Assembly: GCA_004551945.1 (NCBI GenBank) | Contig: SFPN01000038.1 | Location: 1-13,547 of the forward strand | Source: Clostridiales bacterium | GTDB taxonomy: Bacteria > Bacillota > Clostridia > Oscillospirales > Oscillospiraceae | Direction: 5' to 3' | DNA: 13,547 bases | In this document: positions 1 to 6,206 of the stretch, piece by piece | How positions within the stretch are numbered: position 1 is the stretch's first letter | How the letters are laid out: each line of letters starts with the position of its first letter | Notes under the pieces: model-generated | Seen by the model: only the letters and a program-made list of their open reading frames with translations | Databases searched by the model: none | Told to the model about the DNA's origin: nothing | Made by a program: the position numbers and the translations under genes

Positions 1-72
1 GTGCTGGCCGGTATCCTGTCCCTGCTGACAAGCGTGGCAGGGCTGCCTGAGGTGGAAGCTCTGCAAGAATGA
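1..72 (+). CDS. C-terminal end of a gene cut by the window edge, probably prophage
   Basis: An open frame enters from the left edge and stops at the TGA at 70-72. Only 23 residues are visible (ending in PEVEALQE), starting with a short hydrophobic run that contains LAGILSLLTS. It lies 62 bases upstream of the endolysin on the same strand, so it is most likely another gene of the prophage tail or lysis module. A holin would fit the position and the hydrophobic character, but too little is present to assign a family. Confidence 0.5.
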   Translation: MLAGILSLLTSVAGLPEVEALQE

Positions 73-134
73 GCAAAACATATAAGTGTGCTTTCATATT
101 TTGCATGAAAAATTGAAAGTTTGGAGGTAAAAAC

Positions 135-938
135 GTGAACACACAGCCTGTTTCCTACTTACAGACCGATCCCCGGTGGGGCAGTCTGGACTACTCTGCT
201 CCCGGGGAAAAGACCACCATCGCCGCCTCCGGCTGCGGGCCTACGGCTATGGCCATGGTGCTGGCCACCTGGGCGGACCCGTCTGTAACCCCCAAGACCG
301 AGTGCGCCTGGGCGCTGGCTCACGGGTACAAGGCACCCCGGCAGGGGACCTACTACGGATACTTTGAACCGGCAGGGGCACGGTATGGCCTGCGGGTGAC
401 CCGGCTGAACTACGCCAGTCTGTACGGCAACGCCACCAGCGCCTATCACGCCCAGGTGAAGGACGCTCTGGACCGGGGCGAGCTGGTGATCGCCTGCATG
501 GGGCCCGGCAACTGGACAAGCTCCGGGCACTATGTGCTGGTGTGGAAGATCGAGGGCGACACCATTTACATCAACGATCCGGCCAGCACGAAAGCAGCGC
601 GGACAAAGGGAATCTGGAGCCTGTTCCGGCAGCAGGTGAAGTATTACTGGACCATTGAGAGACCGGAGAGTGTTCCGGGCGACGACGAACAGAAGGAGGA
701 TGAACTGAACATGACGAAAAAGGAATTTTTGGACAGCCTGACCAACGAGGAAGCCTATCAGCTGGTGCAGAAGGCGGAGCTGCACGCCAAGACCCTGCCT
801 GAGCCGGACTGGAGCAAGACGGAAGGCCACTGGCAGCGAGCAACGGCCGCCGGCACCGTGGACGGCACCAGCCCGGAGCGGTACATGAAACGCGACGAGG
901 TCATTGCTGTTCTGGGCCGGAAGGGTCTGCTGGGCTGA
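135..938 (+). CDS. C39-like cysteine peptidase / phage endolysin
   Basis: This 267-residue protein has an N-terminal papain-like peptidase domain of the C39-like type. The catalytic Cys is C34 in ASGCGPTAMA, the His is H132 in GHYVLVW, and the likely Asp is D148 in INDPAS. The domain covers about residues 5-175. After an acidic linker (about 180-192), a C-terminal domain (about 193-267, containing TNEEAYQLV, WSKTEGHWQRATAAG and YMKRDEVIAVLGR) resembles the wall-associated tail found on clostridial phage amidases. There is no signal peptide, so release would need a holin. The start is GTG at 135 behind GGAGGT (123-128). Inference: it cleaves peptide cross-links in host peptidoglycan during lysis. 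A bacteriocin-processing role is unlikely, because no ABC exporter is fused or adjacent. Confidence 0.82.
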   Translation: MNTQPVSYLQTDPRWGSLDYSAPGEKTTIAASGCGPTAMAMVLATWADPSVTPKTECAWALAHGYKAPRQGTYYGYFEPAGARYGLRVTRLNYASLYGNATSAYHAQVKDALDRGELVIACMGPGNWTSSGHYVLVWKIEGDTIYINDPASTKAARTKGIWSLFRQQVKYYWTIERPESVPGDDEQKEDELNMTKKEFLDSLTNEEAYQLVQKAELHAKTLPEPDWSKTEGHWQRATAAGTVDGTSPERYMKRDEVIAVLGRKGLLG

Positions 939-963
939 TCGACAAGAGAAAGGAGAGGATAGC

Positions 964-1251
964 ATGGAAGTTTTGGTTCACAACCCGGAGAACATCCCCC
1001 AGGAGATTGTAGAAAAGGCCATCGAAATGATGGAGCAGGAGAACGGCAGAACTGTCACGGAAATCTCCATCCGCCGCACCGGCGGTCCTGATGAGTACGG
1101 GATCATCCCGGTCTTTGCCCCGGTGCCCTTCCAGCGCATCCGCCGGATCACTGGCTACCTGGTGGGCGACCTGAACCGCTTCAACAACGGCAAGCGGGCG
1201 GAGGTTCAGGACCGTGTAAAGCATTCCTGCGGCTGCCTGCGCGGGGAGTAA
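964..1251 (+). CDS. Small protein with NrdD-type glycyl-radical tail
   Basis: This is a 95-residue protein. The ATG at 964 is preceded by AGGAGAGGA. The last 40 residues (RITGYLVGDLNRFNNGK, then RVKH) match the C-terminal end of anaerobic ribonucleoside-triphosphate reductase, where the R-x-x-GY loop carries the radical glycine and RVKH closes the fold. G64 is the equivalent glycine. The large catalytic barrel is absent, and so is the four-cysteine zinc site that precedes the loop in full-length NrdD. Only C89 and C91 occur, after the motif. It lies 25 bases after the endolysin and before a terminator, so it is co-transcribed with lysis genes. Family knowledge: GrcA/YfiD is a spare glycyl-radical domain for pyruvate formate-lyase. 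A similar role with host NrdD is inference. It may instead be a fold relic with another function. Confidence 0.65.
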   Translation: MEVLVHNPENIPQEIVEKAIEMMEQENGRTVTEISIRRTGGPDEYGIIPVFAPVPFQRIRRITGYLVGDLNRFNNGKRAEVQDRVKHSCGCLRGE

Positions 1252-1261
1252 CGCTATCATG

Positions 1262-1298
1262 AAAAAAAGGAGTCGCTGAAAAAGCGGCTCCTTTTTTT
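1262..1298 (+). terminator. Rho-independent terminator of the lysis operon
   Basis: GGAGTCGCT pairs with AGCGGCTCC (nine pairs, one G-T) around a GAAAA loop. The stem is preceded by seven A and followed by seven T (1292-1298), so it can work in both directions. It begins 11 bases after the small NrdD-like gene stops. Confidence 0.9.
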
Positions 1299-1334
1299 GT
1301 TCCTGTTTTTCTATATATGTGTACGAAAACACGA

Positions 1335-1361
1335 AAAAACCCTTGAGAATCAAGGCTTTTT
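1335..1361 (-). terminator. Hairpin with flanking A/T runs, probable old tRNA terminator
   Basis: CCTTGA / TCAAGG (1341-1346 and 1350-1355) with a GAA loop. It is flanked by A-rich sequence on the left and TTTTT (1357-1361) on the right. Read on the minus strand it lies directly downstream of the orphan tRNA-Ser 3' end (1367-1389), with a run of T after the stem. That is the normal layout for a tRNA terminator, and suggests this is the native 3' flank of a tRNA-Ser gene whose 5' part is elsewhere. Confidence 0.6.
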
Positions 1362-1366
1362 ACATA

Positions 1367-1389
1367 TGGCGGAGAAGGAGAGATTTGAA
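1367..1389 (-). repeat. Orphan tRNA-Ser 3' end (candidate attachment site copy)
   Basis: These 23 bases are identical to the T-loop, acceptor and CCA end of tRNA-Ser(GCU) at 10826-10848, in the same orientation. The match stops exactly at both edges. Sequence beyond 1389 does not continue as a tRNA. Tyrosine-integrase elements that insert into the 3' end of a tRNA leave exactly such a truncated copy at the far end. Confidence 0.75.
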
Positions 1390-1424
1390 ACCAAGAGAGC
1401 CTTTGAGATTACACGGTAGAAGAG

Positions 1425-1464
1425 AGAAGTCCTCTTAGACGTTAGATCACATGAGAGGACTTCT
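1425..1464. repeat. 11-bp perfect inverted repeat
   Basis: AGAAGTCCTCT (1425-1435) and AGAGGACTTCT (1454-1464) are separated by 18 bases. With a bulge, the pairing can be extended by AGAAG (1419-1423) against CTTCT (1463-1467). There is only a weak T-rich tail on the right, so it is a poor terminator. It lies 175 bases from the 3' end of the serine recombinase gene. A recombinase binding site or attachment site is possible but unproven. Confidence 0.5.
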
Positions 1465-1494
1465 TCTGTTTACTTTGTCTGGAATCCATATCCA

Positions 1495-1620
1495 TCATTT
1501 GGGTTCTGTTTCTTCTGTGCCGATGTCGGTCAGAAGGCCCTGAACCCGAGGGTAGGGCATGGCGTAGCGCTGGGACAGATACCGCAGGGAGGCGCCCAGC
1601 TCCCCGTCGGGACCACCGGA
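1495..1620 (-). pseudogene. cotJC: Internal fragment of cotJC (spore-coat manganese-catalase-like protein)
   Basis: Read on the minus strand, this stretch encodes GGPDGELGASLRYLSQ, then RYAMPYPRVQ, then GLLTDIGTEE, then TEPK and a TGA stop at 1495-1497. This is the strongly conserved block around residues 28-65 of CotJC, a manganese-catalase-fold protein of the inner spore coat of about 190-220 residues. Both ends are broken. Upstream, homology ends near the SGGP codons and a TAA follows eight codons earlier. Downstream, the frame leaves the family right after GTEE, where LAHLEM or similar is expected. It starts only 18 bases from the stop of the serine recombinase gene and has no start codon or ribosome site of its own. 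It is best read as a scar of integration or rearrangement in cotJC, or as a target-gene segment carried at an attachment site. Confidence 0.8.
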
Positions 1621-1638
1621 GTGCAAAAGCCTATGATT

Positions 1639-3072
1639 TTACACCGGGCGTTGCCCCAGGTCCAAGCGATAGACCAGGGTTACCCGCCCCGCTTCCTTGT
1701 CCCAGACGCAGGTCTCCAGCACCTGTGCGGCCGCCCGGTATTTTTCCTCTGTCCCGGCGGCGGGGTCTTTCAAGGTAACCAGTGCCTGAAAGAGCCGGTC
1801 CTGAACGCCGGTTTCCCTGTTCCCGCGTCGATGCTCCAGATCCTGGCGCAAGTGATCTGCCTGGGCGCTGAGGGCTTGCTTTTTGGTTTTGTATTCCTGG
1901 AGACTGTCTGCCCCGCAGAGGTAGGCCTCCCGCAAACGCTGGAGTTTTCGCTCCAGTCCTGACAGCTCCTGGGTAAGGGCGGCTTGGGTGTCATCTTCGT
2001 TCTGAAGGGCTGTCTGAACAAGAAAGGGGGTCCGGCAGGCTGCGTCCCCCTGCATCCGGGTGAGGATGGCCTCCTCCAGGTCCCGGACCGGCACATGCTG
2101 GGAGGTGGGGCATTTCCCCTTGGCATACCGCCCACATTTCAGATAGTGGGGCTGGGAGAAGATCAGTCCGCCGCCGCAGTGGGCGCAGCGGACCAGCCCG
2201 GCCAGCCAATGCTTTCGGTCCCCCGCCGGGCGGGCGTGCTGGCCGAAACGGGCGGCGTTGTCCTTCAGACGGGCAGCGGCAGCTTCAAAGTCTTTCGGGT
2301 CCACAAGGGGCGGATGGGAGCCTGCCATAATGGGCGGCGGGCGGTTTTCCTGCCCCTTGCCGGGCTGCCAGCGGAGCTGCCCGATATAGGCGGGATTTTC
2401 CAGGATGTACCGCACCCGCCGGGGGTCCAGAGGGTTGCCCCGGTGGGTCCGCGCTCCCAGGCGCTGGGTCCAGCGGGCGATGGAGGCGATGGAGGCCCCG
2501 GCCAGAAACCGGCGGAAAATCTCCCGGACGATCTGGGCTTCCTCCTCCACGGGCACCAGAGCATTATGCTCAACCCGGTAGCCGAAGGGCGGGGACGTTT
2601 GCAGCTCTCCCCGCCGGGCCTTTTCTGTCATGCCCTTGCGGACCTCGTCGGCCAGGTTAACGGAGTAATACTCTGCCATGGCCTCCAGCATGGCCTCCAG
2701 AATGAGGCCCATCCGGTCGTCCTCCAGATGCTCAGTGATGCTAACCACCTGCACCCCGCACTGGCGGCGGAGCATGGATTTGTACACGATGCTGTCCTCC
2801 CGGCTGCGGGCGAAGCGGTCAAACTTGTGGACCAGAATAACGGAAAAGGGCGGCGGCTTCTCCTTGGCGGCGGCGATCATGGCCATAAAAGCCGGGCGGG
2901 TTTCGGCCCGGCGGCCGGAGATCCCGGCGTCAACGTACACATGCTCCGGACGGATGGACAGCTTGTGCTGGCCGGCATAGCGCTCCAAGGCCCGGCGCTG
3001 GGCTTCGGGGGAATACTCGGTCTGCTCCTCGGTGGACACCCGGATGTAGCAGGCGGCAAAGGTCTCTTCCAT
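1639..3072 (-). CDS. Large serine recombinase (site-specific integrase family)
   Basis: This 477-residue protein starts at the ATG at 3070-3072, behind AAAGGAGG. Domains in order: the resolvase catalytic domain (about 4-150), with nucleophile S13 in YIRVSTEEQ and the conserved DAGISGRR and HKFDRFARS motifs; the recombinase domain (about 160-265, containing GYRVEHN and ILENPAYIGQLRW); a zinc ribbon with C296, C299, C313 and C321; and a coiled coil (about 362-415) of the type that controls integration versus excision. The length is typical of phage and transposon large serine integrases, and no key residue is missing. Its 3' end abuts the cotJC fragment, and prophage lysis genes lie beyond. It is either the integrase of the left prophage or that of a separate element to its right. 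Divergent small genes lie on its other side. Confidence 0.93.
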   Translation of the reverse strand: MEETFAACYIRVSTEEQTEYSPEAQRRALERYAGQHKLSIRPEHVYVDAGISGRRAETRPAFMAMIAAAKEKPPPFSVILVHKFDRFARSREDSIVYKSMLRRQCGVQVVSITEHLEDDRMGLILEAMLEAMAEYYSVNLADEVRKGMTEKARRGELQTSPPFGYRVEHNALVPVEEEAQIVREIFRRFLAGASIASIARWTQRLGARTHRGNPLDPRRVRYILENPAYIGQLRWQPGKGQENRPPPIMAGSHPPLVDPKDFEAAAARLKDNAARFGQHARPAGDRKHWLAGLVRCAHCGGGLIFSQPHYLKCGRYAKGKCPTSQHVPVRDLEEAILTRMQGDAACRTPFLVQTALQNEDDTQAALTQELSGLERKLQRLREAYLCGADSLQEYKTKKQALSAQADHLRQDLEHRRGNRETGVQDRLFQALVTLKDPAAGTEEKYRAAAQVLETCVWDKEAGRVTLVYRLDLGQRPV

Positions 3073-3160
3073 GAAACAGCCTCCTTTCCCTTTACTCTAT
3101 GCGAGGAAAGGGGCAAAAAGCGGGGCAGGACCACATAAACTGCACCGGGAGGAGATGGCC

Positions 3161-3382
3161 TTGGCACGGGAAATCCATACAGAAAGCTTTGTCCGAAGGA
3201 ATGGGGAGCTAGTACCTGTTGAGCAGCTTGACCGCCAGGAGCGGGAAGCCTTGGCAGTGTGGCTGAAGGAAACCTACCTCAATGAGCTGTTCCGGGGAAA
3301 AGGGCGGGTCCTTCCCCAAGAGGAGCAGGCACCCGGCCCGGTGCAGCCGCATAGAAAAAGAGGAGGAGGTGGGGAACCGTGA
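3161..3382 (+). CDS. Small charged protein of unknown function, recombinase-associated
   Basis: This is a 73-residue frame beginning AREIHTESFVRRNGELVPVE and containing LDRQEREALAVWLKETYLNELF. It is highly charged with a short predicted helix in the middle, and has a basic Gly-rich tail. I do not recognise the family. The start is uncertain: ATG at 3155 leaves only two bases after GGGAGG (3147-3152), whereas in-frame TTG at 3161 gives eight bases, which is better. It overlaps the next gene by four bases (GTGA), so the two are translationally coupled. It is divergent from the serine recombinase by about 90 bases. Short proteins beginning this way seem to me to accompany mobile-element genes in gut clostridia, but that is recollection, not a search. 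Confidence 0.6.
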   Translation: MAREIHTESFVRRNGELVPVEQLDRQEREALAVWLKETYLNELFRGKGRVLPQEEQAPGPVQPHRKRGGGGEP

Positions 3383-3609
3383 AGAATCTTCTCAGCCTGA
3401 TCAACATGAAAAGTCTGATCACCCTGGCTATGACGGCCGCGCTGATTGCCCAGCTTTTCCTGCCGGTAAATCCAAACCCAGAGGCCCAGAGCCTGTTCTG
3501 CACGGCCTACGGTGCCATCATCGCGTATTTTTTCACCAAGCGGAGCACAGCTTCTTCCGGGGAGCAGACGGGGCAGAGCAAAGAGAAACAGGAGGACAAC
3601 GTGGCATAA
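3379..3609 (+). CDS. Small phage-like membrane protein
   Basis: This 76-residue protein starts at GTG 3379, behind AGGAGGAGGTGGGG. It has two hydrophobic segments: about residues 12-30 (SLITLAMTAALIAQLFL) and about 40-53 (FCTAYGAIIAYFF). A Ser/Gln-rich hydrophilic tail follows. The opening MKNLLSLINMKSLITL followed by a second helix and FF-T-KR resembles the short two-helix membrane proteins encoded beside holins in Firmicute phages. A holin or holin-accessory role is a reasonable guess but not shown. It overlaps the preceding small gene by four bases and is followed by a strong terminator, so this two-gene unit stands apart from the efflux operon downstream. Confidence 0.65.
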   Translation: MKNLLSLINMKSLITLAMTAALIAQLFLPVNPNPEAQSLFCTAYGAIIAYFFTKRSTASSGEQTGQSKEKQEDNVA

Positions 3610-3631
3610 CGGAGGTCTCATTTCACTCAAT

Positions 3632-3665
3632 GCGCTTCAGCCGTCCGGCGGCTGGGGCGCTTTTT
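3632..3665 (+). terminator. Strong rho-independent terminator
   Basis: A 12-pair stem (3632-3643 with 3649-3660, two G-T pairs) with a five-base loop is followed immediately by TTTTT. It ends the two-gene unit of small proteins and separates it from the TetR promoter nine bases downstream. Confidence 0.92.
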
Positions 3666-3673
3666 CTGCCGTG

Positions 3674-3702
3674 TTGACAAGTGATAGCGGAAGGGATATA
3701 AT
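3674..3702 (+). promoter_or_regulatory. Consensus sigma-A promoter of the TetR-efflux operon
   Basis: TTGACA (3674-3679), a 17-base spacer, then TATAAT (3697-3702). Both hexamers match the housekeeping consensus perfectly, so the promoter would be strong unless repressed. The expected transcription start, near 3709, lies just before the palindromic operator. Confidence 0.92.
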
Positions 3703-3714
3703 AAAACGAGGTTA

Positions 3715-3729
3715 TAAAACAGTGTTTTA
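3715..3729 (+). promoter_or_regulatory. Probable TetR operator palindrome
   Basis: TAAAACA-G-TGTTTTA is a perfect 15-base palindrome immediately after the expected transcription start and 15 bases before the TetR start codon. A further TAAAAC half-site lies at 3702-3707, overlapping the end of the -10 box. The position fits autorepression by the TetR protein encoded next. Confidence 0.75.
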
Positions 3730-3744
3730 GAAAGGGTGGGATCT

Positions 3745-4386
3745 ATGCCCCCAAAACCGAAGTTTACCCGCCAGGAGATTGCCGCCGCCGCCCTGGACAT
3801 GATCAAGACCGGCGGGGTGGAGGCCCTGACCGCCAGAAACCTTGGCAGCAGGCTGGGGTCCTCTGCCCGGCCCATCTTCACAGTGTTCAAGAACATGGAG
3901 GAGGTCAAGCAGGCGGCCAGAGACCTGGCGCTGCGGGAGTTTGAGGACAGCAGCAAAGATTTTACGGAATACACTCCCGCCTTTAAGCAGGTTGGCATGC
4001 AGATGGTGTCCTACGCTGTCCACAAGCCGGAGCTGTATAAGCTGCTTTTCATGCAGGAGTACCCGGAGCGGCAGACCTTTGCCCAGCTCATGGGAAAGCT
4101 GGGCGGCATAGCGGAGGATTGCGTGGAGGTCATCCAGCGGGACTATGCCATGACAGAGGAGGAGGCCCGGCTTTTGTTTGAGCAGGTGTGGGTGCAGACC
4201 TTTGGCCTGGGCGCTCTGTGCGCCATGAAGGTGTGTGACTTTACCGAGGAAGAGATTGCGGAAAAGCTGGGTCAGGTGTTTGCCGCCGCAGTGCTGCTGA
4301 TCAAATCCGGAAAGGCCGGGCAGTGCTCTGGCCAGCCTGTGCGGGAGACGGAAAAGGAGGAAGCCCATGAATCATCCCATCATTGA
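3745..4386 (+). CDS. TetR/AcrR-family transcriptional regulator
   Basis: This 213-residue protein has an N-terminal TetR helix-turn-helix (about residues 7-52): FTRQEIAAAALDMIKTGG, then ALTARNLGSRLGSSARPIF and the helix with VFKNMEEVKQ. A helical ligand-binding domain follows (about 60-200). The ATG at 3745 is chosen behind AAAGGGTGGG. An in-frame GTG at 3736 lies inside that ribosome site and is rejected. Its 3' end overlaps the ABC ATPase gene by 20 bases. Together with the palindrome in its leader, this makes it the likely local repressor of the efflux operon, released by the exporter's substrate. The inducer cannot be told from sequence. Confidence 0.9.
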   Translation: MPPKPKFTRQEIAAAALDMIKTGGVEALTARNLGSRLGSSARPIFTVFKNMEEVKQAARDLALREFEDSSKDFTEYTPAFKQVGMQMVSYAVHKPELYKLLFMQEYPERQTFAQLMGKLGGIAEDCVEVIQRDYAMTEEEARLLFEQVWVQTFGLGALCAMKVCDFTEEEIAEKLGQVFAAAVLLIKSGKAGQCSGQPVRETEKEEAHESSHH

Positions 4387-5293
4387 AATAGAACACCTGT
4401 CCAAACACTTTGGCCCGGTCCACGCAGTGCAGGACCTGAGCTTTCAGGTCCGGGAAGGGGAGCTTTTTGCCTTTCTGGGGATCAACGGCGCGGGGAAAAG
4501 CACCACCATCTCCATTCTGTGTGGGCAGCTTGCCAAGGACGCGGGGACGGTCCGCATCGGCGGCGTAAATCTGGACCGGGACCCGGACGCGGTGAAGCGA
4601 AGCTTGGGGGTGGTGTTTCAGAACTCCGTGTTGGACAAGGCTCTCAGCGTGCAGGACAATCTGGAAAGCCGGGCAGCCCTCTACGGGATCACCGGCAAAG
4701 CCTTCCGGGCGCGGCTGGCTGAGCTGACAGACCTGCTGGACTTTGGGGATCTTCTCAAGCGTACCGTGGGCAAGCTCTCCGGCGGCCAGCGGCGGCGGAT
4801 TGACATTGCCCGGGCGCTGCTGCACCAGCCGAGGCTGCTCATTCTGGACGAGCCCACCACCGGCCTGGACCCCCAGACCCGGAAGCTCCTGTGGGACGCC
4901 ATCGCCCGTCTGCGGCAGGAGCAGCACATGACGGTGTTTCTCACCACCCACTACATGGAGGAGGCTGCCGACGCGGACTATGTGGTAATCCTGGACAGCG
5001 GAAAAATCGCGGCCGAGGGCACGCCCCTGGCCCTGAAAAACAGCTGCACCGGGGATTTCATCACCCTTTACGGGGTGACAGAGGAGCAGGTCCGGGCTCT
5101 GGGCTGCCCCTGCCAGCCCCTGCGGGACGCCTACCGCCTGGCAGTTCCGGACACTGCCGCAGCCACGGAGCTGATCCTCCGGCACCCGGAGCTGTTCCGG
5201 GACTATGAGATCACAAAGGGGAAAATGGACGACGTGTTCCTGGCGGTTACAGGCAAGAAGCTGATGGGAGGCGAAGAGAAATGCGTGCGCTGA
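4367..5293 (+). CDS. ABC transporter ATP-binding protein, DrrA/multidrug type
   Basis: A 308-residue ABC ATPase. Walker A is GINGAGKST (38-46), the Q-loop glutamine is Q85, the signature is LSGGQ (137-141), Walker B is LLILDEPT (157-164), and the switch histidine is H195 in LTTH. A C-terminal extension (about 225-308) with MDDVFLAVTGK is typical of DrrA-like daunorubicin/multidrug exporters. The start is ATG 4367 with AAAAGGAGG upstream, inside the end of the TetR gene. It overlaps the permease start by 13 bases. Known role of the family: ATP-driven export through an ABC-2 permease. Substrate unknown. Confidence 0.95.
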   Translation: MNHPIIEIEHLSKHFGPVHAVQDLSFQVREGELFAFLGINGAGKSTTISILCGQLAKDAGTVRIGGVNLDRDPDAVKRSLGVVFQNSVLDKALSVQDNLESRAALYGITGKAFRARLAELTDLLDFGDLLKRTVGKLSGGQRRRIDIARALLHQPRLLILDEPTTGLDPQTRKLLWDAIARLRQEQHMTVFLTTHYMEEAADADYVVILDSGKIAAEGTPLALKNSCTGDFITLYGVTEEQVRALGCPCQPLRDAYRLAVPDTAAATELILRHPELFRDYEITKGKMDDVFLAVTGKKLMGGEEKCVR

Positions 5294-6192
5294 AGGCTCT
5301 GGTCAAACGGGATATGAAGCTGTTTTTCAAGGACAAGGGCATGTTTTTTACCTCCCTCATCACACCTCTGGTCCTGCTGGTGCTGTACGGCACCTTCCTG
5401 GGCAACATCTATGAGGATATTTTCCTCAGCGCTCTGGAAGCCGCCGGCGCTGTTGTTCCGGAAAAGCTCATCGGCGGCTGCGTCAGCGGGGAGCTGTCCT
5501 CCTCGCTGCTGGCGGTGTGCTGCGTCACCGTGGCCTTCTGCTCCAACATGCTCATGGTGCAGGATAAGGTCAGCGGGGCCCGGCGGGATTTGACCATCTC
5601 CCCGGTGTCCGGCAGCACCCTGGCGCTGGGGTACTATCTGTCCGCCACCGCAGCCACCCTGCTCATCTGCTACGCGGCTACCGCCATCTGCCTGGTGTAC
5701 ATCGGGCTGTCCGGCTGGTACCTTACGGCGGGGGATGTGCTGCGGCTGGTGCTGGACGTGTTCCTGCTGGTGCTGTTCGGCACGGCGCTGTCCAGCATTG
5801 TGAACCACTTTCTCTCCAGTCAGGGTCAGATCTCGGCGGTGGGAACCATCGTCAGTGCGGGCTATGGCTTCGTCTGCGGCGCGTACATGCCCATCTCCCA
5901 GTTTTCCGACGGCCTGCAGAAGGTAATTTCCCTCTTGCCTGGCACCTACGGCACCTCACTGCTGCGCAACCACGTTCTGCGGGGAGTCTTTGAGGAAATG
6001 GGAGAGCAGGGCTTTCCCCCGGAGGTGGTGGAGGCCATCAAGGACTCCGTGGACTGCAACCTGTATTTCTTTGGGGATCAGGTATCCCTTGGCGCCATGT
6101 ATCTGATCCTGGGAATCGCGGTCCTGGTGCTCATCGCCGTCTATGTGCTGCTGAACGTGCTGGGCGGCAAAGGAACCCGGGCGAAAGGATAA
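5281..6192 (+). CDS. ABC-2 type transporter permease
   Basis: A 303-residue membrane protein with six hydrophobic segments at about 22-40, 72-92, 114-142, 151-175, 184-205 and 270-294. The segment pattern and the ARRDLTISPVS motif after the second helix (RRDL..SPV/L) are typical of DrrB-like ABC-2 permeases. The start, ATG 5281, overlaps the ATPase gene by 13 bases, so translation is coupled. A homodimer of this protein with two copies of the preceding ATPase would form the full exporter in the cell membrane. The large loop between helices 5 and 6 (about 206-268) would face outside or lie along the membrane surface. Confidence 0.93.
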   Translation: MRALKALVKRDMKLFFKDKGMFFTSLITPLVLLVLYGTFLGNIYEDIFLSALEAAGAVVPEKLIGGCVSGELSSSLLAVCCVTVAFCSNMLMVQDKVSGARRDLTISPVSGSTLALGYYLSATAATLLICYAATAICLVYIGLSGWYLTAGDVLRLVLDVFLLVLFGTALSSIVNHFLSSQGQISAVGTIVSAGYGFVCGAYMPISQFSDGLQKVISLLPGTYGTSLLRNHVLRGVFEEMGEQGFPPEVVEAIKDSVDCNLYFFGDQVSLGAMYLILGIAVLVLIAVYVLLNVLGGKGTRAKG

Positions 6193-6206
6193 AAGGAGGC
6201 AGAACA

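Larger units (their letters stand above)
1..1302 (+). mobile_element. Right end of a prophage (lysis module)
   Basis: Three same-strand genes (a truncated one, a C39-type endolysin and an NrdD-tail-like small protein) are followed by a strong terminator at 1262-1298 and then by non-coding scar sequence. Endolysin genes sit at the end of the late operon in most siphophage-type prophages, so the prophage body should lie to the left of the window. The exact boundary is uncertain. It could be near 1302, at the tRNA fragment (1367-1389) or at the cotJC fragment (1495-1620). If the serine recombinase at 1639-3072 belongs to this phage, the element continues further right. Confidence 0.6.

Noticed and set aside
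159..965. 268-codon minus-strand frame opposite the endolysin
   Set aside because: Shadow frame. The plus strand has a ribosome site and the C39 catalytic residues.
1367..1389. Complete second tRNA-Ser gene at the left
   Set aside because: Only the last 23 bases match. The sequence to the right cannot form the anticodon or D arms, so it is a fragment.
1984..3138. Long plus-strand open frame (384 codons) opposite the serine recombinase
   Set aside because: It is the antisense shadow of a GC-rich gene with complete catalytic and zinc motifs. The shadow has no ribosome site and no recognisable domain.
3736..3744. GTG at 3736 as the TetR start
   Set aside because: It lies inside the purine-rich ribosome site, and the ATG at 3745 has correct spacing and gives a normal TetR N-terminus.
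4301..5185. 294-codon minus-strand frame across the ABC ATPase gene
   Set aside because: Low-complexity composition typical of antisense GC-rich reading, and no start signal. The plus strand has all ABC motifs.
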